From an uncultured Oscillospiraceae bacterium (lineage in GTDB: Bacteria > Bacillota_A > Clostridia > Oscillospirales > Oscillospiraceae), in contig CAAEOU010000208.1 of NCBI GenBank assembly GCA_900757695.1, positions 1 through 8,570 on the forward strand: a DNA stretch of 8,570 nucleotides, in the 5' to 3' direction. The notes below the pieces were generated by a model. It saw nothing but the letters and a program-made list of their open reading frames with translations. It had not been told where the DNA came from and did not search any database. Both the position numbers and the translations under genes were made by a program. This document shows, piece after piece, positions 1 to 4,828 of this stretch. Every line of letters begins with the position of its first letter. Within the stretch, counting starts at the first letter, position 1.

Positions 1-553
1 CAACAACATGGACGAACTGATCGGGGTCGGGCTGCATATGAGCTCTCTTGTACTTGGGGTTACGGGAACCCTTTACGTCGGTCTGTGCGCAGTTGCAGAT
101 CAGATCCTTCTCCTGGCAGTACTTGATGTACTTCTGGAGACGGGCATGATACTCAGTGCCGCAGGCCTGATCGCAGTCGTAGGTGACGGAGAACAGAGCG
201 TTCAGAGCGTCGGAGCCCATGCAGCGCTGCATACATCCGCCCACGCGGTGGCAGATCAGACGGGTCATGAGCTGCTTCTTCAGCAGATCCTCTACGGACT
301 GATGAATGTGGGTGGAACGGTTGTGCACGGAGCCGTCGGGATCCTTGACCACGCATACGTCTGCGTAATCGGGATCATTGGCAGTGTCGTAGCACTGCTT
401 CATGACGTAGGTGCCGCCGACAATCCAGTCAGCCAGATCGCGCTCAGCGCCGGTCTTGCCGTTGGAACGGTCGATCTTCTTGCCGTTCAGGTAGACGTTG
501 GGCTTCATAGCCAGAAGCCGCTCTTTGTACTGTTCGTAAGTGCCAATTGCCAT
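1..553 (-). CDS. abfD: 4-hydroxybutyryl-CoA dehydratase-like protein (AbfD / HpaB superfamily), 5' part only
   Basis: Reading the minus strand from the ATG at 551-553 gives 184 open codons running off the left edge; the family is about 490 residues, so this is the N-terminal third. The protein resembles Clostridium aminobutyricum 4-hydroxybutyryl-CoA dehydratase, which dehydrates 4-hydroxybutyryl-CoA to crotonyl-CoA in the cytoplasm using FAD and a [4Fe-4S] cluster. Seen here: the HIHQS.EDL segment near residue 82, and C107-M-Q-R-C111 followed by G-x-DALNA, matching the CxxxC that supplies two cluster ligands (Cys99 and Cys103 in AbfD). The other ligands (His and Cys near 292-299) lie outside the window. 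HpaB-type aromatic hydroxylases of the same fold lack this cysteine pair, which favours AbfD. The start is supported by GGAGG about 10 nt upstream. No convincing promoter of its own is visible, so it is probably co-transcribed with the upstream SDR gene. The exact substrate is inference. Confidence 0.8.
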   Translation of the reverse strand, partial: MAIGTYEQYKERLLAMKPNVYLNGKKIDRSNGKTGAERDLADWIVGGTYVMKQCYDTANDPDYADVCVVKDPDGSVHNRSTHIHQSVEDLLKKQLMTRLICHRVGGCMQRCMGSDALNALFSVTYDCDQACGTEYHARLQKYIKYCQEKDLICNCAQTDVKGSRNPKYKRAHMQPDPDQFVHVV

Positions 554-615
554 TTAAGGTATACCTCCAAAACATTTTTCATTGGGGAATTCCCAGATTT
601 TCTTGGCAAAACAGC

Positions 616-645
616 GGGAACAGGAGAAACTCCTGCTGCTTTCCC
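616..645 (-). repeat. Small hairpin A in the SDR-abfD spacer
   Basis: CAGGAG (621-626), loop AAA, CTCCTG (630-635) form a perfect 6-bp stem. An outer GGGAA (616-620) can pair with TTCCC (641-645) across a 5-nt bulge. It lies about 60-90 nt upstream of the abfD start codon and is part of the likely mRNA leader. No U-tract follows on the minus strand, so it is not a classical terminator. Confidence 0.5.
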
Positions 646-650
646 TTAGT

Positions 651-702
651 CCTTACGGACCAGACTGCCAATCGATGCCGGTTGGCAGTCTGCTGCGTAA
701 GG
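651..702 (-). repeat. Large hairpin B in the SDR-abfD spacer
   Basis: Two nested perfect arms: CCTTACG (651-657) with CGTAAGG (696-702), and CAGACTGCCAA (661-671) with TTGGCAGTCTG (682-692). A 3x3 internal loop separates them and a 10-nt loop caps the inner stem, giving 18 Watson-Crick pairs. Neither strand has a U-tract after it. It lies between two co-oriented genes and could act in mRNA processing, stabilisation or attenuation; that is inference. Confidence 0.7.
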
Positions 703-713
703 AGGCAAGCCGG

Positions 714-740
714 GGCAGGATGGGAAAGCCCCATCCTGCC
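714..740 (-). repeat. Hairpin C just after the SDR stop codon
   Basis: GGCAGGATGGG (714-724) and CCCATCCTGCC (730-740) form a perfect 11-bp stem with a 5-nt loop. It starts about 16 nt after the SDR stop on the minus strand. No T-run follows, so it is either a 3'-end-protecting stem or a weak or factor-dependent terminator rather than a canonical intrinsic terminator. Confidence 0.65.
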
Positions 741-756
741 GGGCAGAAAATGAAAA

Positions 757-1542
757 TCAGTTGATGGTCATGCCGCCGTCTACGGGGATCAGCACGCCGG
801 TCACATAGCCACCGGCGGGGGAGGCCAGGAAGGTGATGACGTTTGCAATCTCAATAGGCTGTGCATAGCGGCGCAGGGAGATCATGCGGGTAACGGCTGC
901 AACGTTCTTCTCATCGGCCATTACGTCCTTGGTCATGTCGGTGAGAACATAGCCGGGAGCAACTGCGTTTACGGTAATGCCGAAGCGGGCCAGCTCGTTG
1001 GCCATGATTCGGGACAGGTGAGCAACAGCGGCCTTCAGGGAGCCGTAAACGGTGTCGCCGATGGGGCTCTTGATGCCGGCAGCGGAGGACAGGTTGATGA
1101 TGCGGTAGGGATGAGTGCCCTTCTCACAGCCCTGCTCCTTCATCTGGCAGGCAACAGCCTGGCTCATGAAGTACAGAGCCTTATAGTCGGCCTGAACATA
1201 GTGGTCGAAGTAATCCTCGTCCATGTCGACCATCTTTCTGGGCTGTCCGCCGGTACCGGCGTTGTTGACCAGAATATCTACATGACCAAAGGTCTCAACG
1301 GTCTTCTTGACCAGATTCTGACGGGCCTCGGGAGAGGTAACATCGGTAGCAACGCCCAGAGCCTTGCCGCCGGCGGCCTTGATCTCGTCAGCAACCTTGT
1401 CGCAGGCCTCCTGCTTACGGCCGGTGATTACAACAGCAGCGCCGTGGTCAGCCATCAGCTTGGCGATGGCATTGCCGATGCCGCGGGTAGAACCGGTGAT
1501 GATAGCAACCTTACCGGTCAGATCATACATGCTCATATCCAT
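757..1542 (-). CDS. Classical short-chain dehydrogenase/reductase (FabG-like SDR)
   Basis: A 261-residue Rossmann-fold oxidoreductase, the normal size for a classical SDR. Seen: cofactor motif TGSTRGIG at 16-23; no acidic residue at the end of the second strand but T-G-R at 40-42, which favours NADP(H) over NAD; NNAG at 93-96; catalytic N150, S152/S153, Y166 and K170 (YGSLK); and the usual PGYV.TDM and PVDGGMT C-terminal elements. It interconverts a hydroxyl and a carbonyl group; the substrate cannot be read from sequence. The frame stays open upstream to 1734, but the start at 1542 is preferred: GGAGG lies 9-10 nt before it, the protein then begins at the canonical first strand, and the best promoter lies at 1606-1634, downstream of the longer start. 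abfD follows in the same direction, so the reductase may make or remove a hydroxyacid or hydroxyacyl-CoA related to the dehydratase substrate (inference). Confidence 0.93.
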   Translation of the reverse strand: MDMSMYDLTGKVAIITGSTRGIGNAIAKLMADHGAAVVITGRKQEACDKVADEIKAAGGKALGVATDVTSPEARQNLVKKTVETFGHVDILVNNAGTGGQPRKMVDMDEDYFDHYVQADYKALYFMSQAVACQMKEQGCEKGTHPYRIINLSSAAGIKSPIGDTVYGSLKAAVAHLSRIMANELARFGITVNAVAPGYVLTDMTKDVMADEKNVAAVTRMISLRRYAQPIEIANVITFLASPAGGYVTGVLIPVDGGMTIN

Positions 1543-1605
1543 AGTTTTATGTCCTCCATACTCTTGAAATTTCGCGGAAAGAGCGCTCATTCGACGCTCA
1601 CCACC

Positions 1606-1634
1606 ATTATAGTGTATCATTTTGCATTTCGCAA
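1606..1634 (-). promoter_or_regulatory. Predicted sigma-A promoter for the SDR-abfD unit
   Basis: On the minus strand TTGCGA (1629-1634) and a perfect TATAAT (1606-1611) are 17 bp apart. Transcription would begin near 1599, giving a leader of about 57 nt to the SDR start at 1542. This is the best promoter upstream of the gene and excludes the longer start at 1734. Confidence 0.75.
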
Positions 1635-1660
1635 TATGGACAGGTGACTTTTTTCTGTCA

Positions 1661-1678
1661 GGTTTTTCGGGAAAAACC
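1661..1678. promoter_or_regulatory. 18-bp inverted repeat upstream of the SDR promoter (possible operator)
   Basis: GGTTTTTC (1661-1668) and GAAAAACC (1671-1678) are perfect inverted arms with a 2-bp centre, about 27 bp upstream of the SDR -35 box. The dyad size and position suit a dimeric regulator, but no regulator gene is adjacent and I do not recognise the site. Confidence 0.4.
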
Positions 1679-1770
1679 AGAAAAATGCCGCACAAGACCA
1701 CATATATTTTAGCATAGCATCCTGAGAATTTCAACCGGGAAACTGCGGGAAATCTGCCGGAGAAGGGGGT

Positions 1771-1809
1771 GGGGACATCTTTTAAGCATTGTGCATAAAG
1801 AATGGCCCC
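1771..1809. repeat. Long imperfect inverted repeat between divergent promoters
   Basis: The arms 1771-1788 and 1792-1809 (18 nt each, 3-nt loop TTG) form 14 Watson-Crick pairs and one G-U, with three mismatches; the outer GGGG/CCCC is perfect. It lies outside both predicted transcripts, between the SDR promoter and the promoter at 1848. On the plus strand CTTTACC follows, a poor T-tract. Its function is not recognised. Confidence 0.5.
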
Positions 1810-1847
1810 CTTTACCGCAAAAATTTTGAAAAAAACGAAATATGCGC

Positions 1848-1876
1848 TTGAAAAAAAACATGGCCTGTGCTACACT
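1848..1876 (+). promoter_or_regulatory. Predicted promoter with extended -10 for the membrane protein gene
   Basis: TTGAAA (1848-1853), a 17-bp spacer, then TACACT (1871-1876) preceded by TGC, an extended -10 element. A-rich tracts upstream may act as an UP-like element. The start would be near 1883, giving a leader of about 53 nt to the ATG at 1936. Confidence 0.7.
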
Positions 1877-1935
1877 TGTGCTATTGGATGGCACGAAACT
1901 ACCTTGGCAAAAAACTATGACTTGGAGGGTTCCGT

Positions 1936-2652
1936 ATGTTAGACATGAATAACCTGCCCAAGCAAAAGCATGAGGATCTGTGCAAGATTATTGACTATGT
2001 CCTCGTGGCGCTGCTGGCAGTGTTCTTCATCCTCTCTTTGTGCCCCTACTACTCTGTATCCAAGGGTGATGTAATTACCGTCTGCGGATACGGAGACACG
2101 AAGGCTGACGAGGATGATTCCTGGTCGCTGCTTTCCTACTGTGGGTTCCCCTACCATCACGCATCCGTGGGTGACTGGCAGGCGGATCAGTACAAGGAGA
2201 ACAAGAAAATCATCAAGGAGAACGAGGAGAACGGCTACGATGGTTTCTGGTCTGAGTTGACTGGCAAGCTGGGCATGACCCACACCAACGACAAGGGCGA
2301 AAAGAACCCCTATCAGAAGCTGACTGTCCCCGGAATCACCACCAAAACTGTTTCCATCAAGCAGGTCGGCGGTATTCTCTTCCTGGATGTATTTGCCCTC
2401 ATCGGCATTGCACTGTTGCTGCTGAAAAAGGGAACTGGTCGTGCTATTTACACAGTGATCTGGGCCATTATCGGCGTGCTGGCATTTAAGTTCAACTACC
2501 TGATGAACATGTCCACCACTCCTGTTCGGGCTCTGATGCTGGCCGTAACCATCATTGTTCTGGTTGTTGCGCTGGTTGACAGTGTGTTCTACATTATCGA
2601 CGGCAAAGCCAGATCCGCGTACCTGAAGTCCGTCAGCGCTGCCTACGCTTAA
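1936..2652 (+). CDS. Hypothetical four-helix membrane protein with a charged external loop
   Basis: A 238-residue protein that I do not recognise. Seen: a short polar N-terminus; a hydrophobic helix at about 18-37; a hydrophilic segment at 42-142 rich in Lys, Glu, Asp and Asn, with a probable helix near 82-108 and a few cysteines (C50, C69); then three further hydrophobic helices at about 145-163, 170-190 and 198-221, and a short basic tail. The topology suggests one large soluble domain between helices 1 and 2, probably extracytoplasmic. The start is supported by GGAGG 7 nt upstream and by a good promoter, and a terminator follows, so it is a single-gene unit. There is no transporter, kinase or protease motif and no signal-peptidase site that I can see. 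A role in envelope sensing or stress is possible but unsupported. The matching plus-strand signals show that the long minus-strand frame over it is spurious. Confidence 0.85.
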   Translation: MLDMNNLPKQKHEDLCKIIDYVLVALLAVFFILSLCPYYSVSKGDVITVCGYGDTKADEDDSWSLLSYCGFPYHHASVGDWQADQYKENKKIIKENEENGYDGFWSELTGKLGMTHTNDKGEKNPYQKLTVPGITTKTVSIKQVGGILFLDVFALIGIALLLLKKGTGRAIYTVIWAIIGVLAFKFNYLMNMSTTPVRALMLAVTIIVLVVALVDSVFYIIDGKARSAYLKSVSAAYA

Positions 2653-2671
2653 TGGAATTCGGAACATGAAT

Positions 2672-2707
2672 AAAAGCTCCGTGTCTTGCCTGGCGCGGAG
2701 CTTTTTT
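2672..2707 (+). terminator. Intrinsic terminator of the membrane protein gene
   Basis: AAAAGCTCCG (2672-2681) pairs perfectly with CGGAGCTTTT (2696-2705) around a 14-nt loop and ends in T6 (2702-2707), 20 nt after the stop codon. The A-tract on the 5' arm means it may also work in the opposite direction. Confidence 0.88.
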
Positions 2708-2713
2708 CTGACT

Positions 2714-2757
2714 AAAAGTGGCCCTGCCGTGTTTGCAACGGCAGGGCCTTGACTTTT
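2714..2757 (-). terminator. Probable terminator of the MATE gene
   Basis: GGCCCTGCCG (2720-2729) and CGGCAGGGCC (2739-2748) form a perfect 10-bp GC-rich stem with a 9-nt loop. AAAAGT (2714-2719) and ACTTTT (2752-2757) extend it across a 3-nt bulge. On the minus strand the stem is followed by ACTTTTAG, a short T-tract. It overlaps the end of the MATE gene by two bases. Confidence 0.72.
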
Positions 2758-4144
2758 ATGATGCGTTGGCGGTGCTTCTGAGGGCCCGGCACTGGAGAAT
2801 CATCAGGGTCAGTGCAATGGCGGAGGAGACCAGATCGGCCACAGGAAGGGCATAGAGCACGCCATTTTGTCCAAAGATACTGCCGAGGATCAGAACCATA
2901 GGAATCAGACAGAGGATCTGACGGCTGAGACTGATCAAAATGGCCTTTTTGGGCTGACCAATGGACTGGAAGAAGCCGGAGCCAACATTTCCGAAGGGGA
3001 CCAGCGGCAGAAGCATATTGTAGACCCGCATGGTATAGGCGGCGTGCTTTAAGGATTCCCCGGAGCAGCCGAAGATTTTGCACAAAGGCTCCGCAAAGAT
3101 CAATATGATGATCCAGCCTGCGGTGAGCATGGAGACAGAAAAGATCGTGGCGGTTTTCAAGGTGTCGACAACTCGGTGATAGTTTTTTGCACCGTAATTG
3201 TAACTGATAATAGGCTGTATGGCGGAAGAGACACCGATAGCCGGCAGCAGGAAGAACAGACCAATGCTGACGGTAATGCCGACGGACGCCTGCGCAATAT
3301 CGGCGCTGGCAGTTGAGGCGGTGGCGAAGAGGGCCAGACAGCTTAAAAGCACAGACTGGGACAGGCTTCCGGTAAACTGCTGGAGGAAGGAGGAAAAGCC
3401 CAGCTCAGCAGTTTTCAGCGTTGTGCTCCGGTGAATCCGCATTTTGCTGAGCCGCAGCTTCATGGTGCTGCGGGAGCTGAGTGTAAAGTAGTAAATGACC
3501 ATCAGTCCGGAGACAATCTGAGAAAAGGCGGTGGCAGCTGCGGCGCCTGCAATGCCCCAGTCCAGCACATAGATGGCAATGGGATCCAGAATAATATTGA
3601 GAATGCAGCCGGTAACGGAGCAGACCATCATCCGCTTGGGGCTGCCGTCTACCCGCACAAACATGCCGAAGCCGTTGGCGGTGGAATTGAAAAATGCGCC
3701 GATCAGCACCACGCGGATGTATGTAACAGCATAGGGCATTACCTGATCTCCGGCGCCGAAGAGTCGAAGCAGCGGCTCGGTAAACAGGTAACCCAGCAGG
3801 ATCAGCACGACATTTTCCAAAATCAGCAGGACGAAACTGCTGTTTAGAATGGTTTCCGCCTCGTCACTTTTTCCCTCGCCCAGACGCAGGGCCAGAAGGG
3901 TGGAGCCGCCTGCGCCTACCAGCATGGCAAAGGCATCGATGATGCGGACGGCGGGATGGCAGACGGTGGTCGCTGTGATGCCCAGCTGCCCTACAAAGTT
4001 GCCAACAAAAGCCTTGTCTACAATATTGTATAGACTGCTAATGAGCATCATGGCGATGGCCGGGAGGGCATATTGCAGCAGCAGCGGGAAGATACGCTGG
4101 GTGCCCAGCGCATCTGCGCGCCGGGCGGTTTCATTTTGACTCAT
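2756..4144 (-). CDS. MATE family multidrug/toxin efflux transporter
   Basis: A 462-residue integral membrane protein, the usual MATE length, with about 12 hydrophobic helices in two similar halves. Seen: an early D43 in the first helix (YNIVDKAFVG), at the position of the conserved cation-coupling Asp of NorM-type transporters; VGAGGS...LGEGK after helix 2; LDPIAIY near the middle; and the second-half counterpart QPIISYNYGAKNY. These proteins export cationic drugs, dyes or metabolites across the cytoplasmic membrane using H+ or Na+ influx; the substrate cannot be predicted. The start at 4144 is chosen because GAGGA lies just upstream and a promoter at 4179-4207 lies beyond it. The frame stays open to 4261, but that extension would run through the promoter. 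It stands alone, converging with the membrane protein gene, with no adjacent regulator. MepA-like membership is likely but not certain. Confidence 0.93.
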   Translation of the reverse strand: MSQNETARRADALGTQRIFPLLLQYALPAIAMMLISSLYNIVDKAFVGNFVGQLGITATTVCHPAVRIIDAFAMLVGAGGSTLLALRLGEGKSDEAETILNSSFVLLILENVVLILLGYLFTEPLLRLFGAGDQVMPYAVTYIRVVLIGAFFNSTANGFGMFVRVDGSPKRMMVCSVTGCILNIILDPIAIYVLDWGIAGAAAATAFSQIVSGLMVIYYFTLSSRSTMKLRLSKMRIHRSTTLKTAELGFSSFLQQFTGSLSQSVLLSCLALFATASTASADIAQASVGITVSIGLFFLLPAIGVSSAIQPIISYNYGAKNYHRVVDTLKTATIFSVSMLTAGWIIILIFAEPLCKIFGCSGESLKHAAYTMRVYNMLLPLVPFGNVGSGFFQSIGQPKKAILISLSRQILCLIPMVLILGSIFGQNGVLYALPVADLVSSAIALTLMILQCRALRSTANAS

Positions 4145-4178
4145 AGATTTTCCTCGTTTCCGGTTTGAAGTTTGTTTT

Positions 4179-4207
4179 ATGATAACATAGTTTGAATACA
4201 AAGTAAA
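4179..4207 (-). promoter_or_regulatory. Predicted promoter of the MATE gene
   Basis: On the minus strand TTTACT (4202-4207) and TATCAT (4179-4184) are 17 bp apart. The transcript would start near 4172, with a leader of about 28 nt containing the GAGGA ribosome binding site of the 4144 start. Confidence 0.6.
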
Positions 4208-4452
4208 TAAACGAAAGGGGCCACATCGAAGGCAGAATGAAAAAATTTTGAAAAATCGCAAAGTTCATAAAACCATTATAAAAGATGTGAACTTTTGTAA
4301 CATTTATCGGGTACGATAAATATCGCAAGGAACAAGATATCTTTTTCATTTCTCCCTCTTTAATCTTTTGTGAGTTAACACCCCGCCGGACTGGTCATCT
4401 GGCAGGGTGTTAAGTCTATTTTGCGGGAGAATTCACAGAGGGGAATTCCCAC
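4208..4452. other. Gene-free interval between the MATE and SRP RNA promoters
   Basis: AT-rich, with no open reading frame bearing a ribosome binding site in either direction. It holds a perfect 7-bp inverted repeat TTTATCG-ggta-CGATAAA (4303-4320), a weak A/T hairpin followed by CTTTTT near 4320-4346, a terminator-like hairpin at 4375-4422, and a 10-bp palindrome at 4441-4450. A TTGAAA at 4248-4253 with TATA-like sequence downstream could be a weak plus-strand promoter, but the spacing is about 20 bp. Confidence 0.6.
4375..4422 (+). terminator. Orphan terminator-like hairpin upstream of the SRP RNA
   Basis: TTAACACCC (4375-4383) pairs with GGGTGTTAA (4405-4413). Inside, after one mismatch, GCCGGA (4385-4390) pairs with TCTGGC (4398-4403) including one G-U, leaving a 7-nt loop. 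GTCTATTTT follows on the plus strand. No plus-strand gene precedes it in this window, so what it would terminate is unknown. On the minus strand no T-run follows. Confidence 0.55.
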
Positions 4453-4481
4453 TTGCAATATGAGAGAAAATATAGTATACT
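4453..4481 (+). promoter_or_regulatory. Strong sigma-A-type promoter of the SRP RNA-dnaX unit
   Basis: TTGCAA (4453-4458), a 17-bp spacer and TATACT (4476-4481), with initiation expected near 4487-4488. Near-consensus boxes suit an abundant stable RNA. The GGGAATTCCC palindrome ends three bases before the -35 box. Confidence 0.8.
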
Positions 4482-4500
4482 CTTTGTGCTAAGTTGCAGA

Positions 4501-4803
4501 CCTTCGGCCTGTGACAAGGCCGCACTAGTCGGGGAGTTAGCGGTGCCTTGTAACCTGCAATCCGCTACAGCAGGGATGAATTCCCACCTGAGGAGCGACC
4601 TGTATTGTCTGACCTATACAAGCGGTGATGAGGAATCGGTCCCGCGCAACGGAATCCCGTGAACCATGTCAGGCGGGGAACCGAGCAGCATTAAGCGGAT
4701 CCTTTCGTGTGCCGCGGGTTCGCCGCTTCCGAGCTGGCTGTATAGGTAACGGATATGGTCTCGTGTTCAACGGTGGGTGTGCGGTCTTGTCACAGGCCGG
4801 AGG
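4501..4803 (+). ncRNA. ffs: Signal recognition particle RNA, large bacterial type (scRNA / 4.5S homologue)
   Basis: This RNA binds Ffh and targets ribosomes making membrane and secreted proteins to the translocon. Seen: the Alu-domain block around 4527-4581, GGTGCC...TGTAACCTGCAATCCGCT...AGCAGGG, as in the Bacillus subtilis scRNA; and the Ffh-binding helix 8 at about 4661-4690, with CAGG, stem CGG, tetraloop GGAA (4677-4680), stem CCG, then AGCAG. The ends pair: GGCCTGTGACAAG (4506-4518) is a perfect complement of CTTGTCACAGGCC near the 3' end, and CCTTCGG (4501-4507) pairs with CCGGAGG (4797-4803). At about 300 nt it is slightly longer than the B. subtilis RNA (about 270); exact mature ends are inferred from the terminal helix. 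It lies directly upstream of dnaX, a conserved Firmicutes arrangement. Confidence 0.93.
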
Positions 4804-4828
4804 ATTTTTAACGACAGGAGGGGGTAAC

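Noticed and set aside
8..649. Plus-strand open frame of 213 codons
   Set aside because: It is the antisense of the AbfD-like gene. The minus-strand reading has a clear family match and cluster ligands, while the plus reading has none.
1018..1647. Plus-strand open frame of 209 codons
   Set aside because: Antisense shadow of the SDR gene, whose catalytic motifs are intact on the minus strand.
1939..2667. Minus-strand open frame of 242 codons over the membrane protein gene
   Set aside because: The plus strand has a promoter, ribosome binding site, hydrophobic helices and terminator in the right order. The minus frame has none of these.
4131..4349. Minus-strand 72-codon frame upstream of the MATE gene
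   Set aside because: It overlaps the MATE start region and promoter out of frame, lies in AT-rich DNA and has no convincing ribosome binding site.
4625..4828. In-frame N-terminal extension of dnaX starting at 4625
   Set aside because: The extension lies inside the SRP RNA, including its Ffh-binding helix, and is unlike any DnaX N-terminus. The 4829 start has a strong ribosome binding site.
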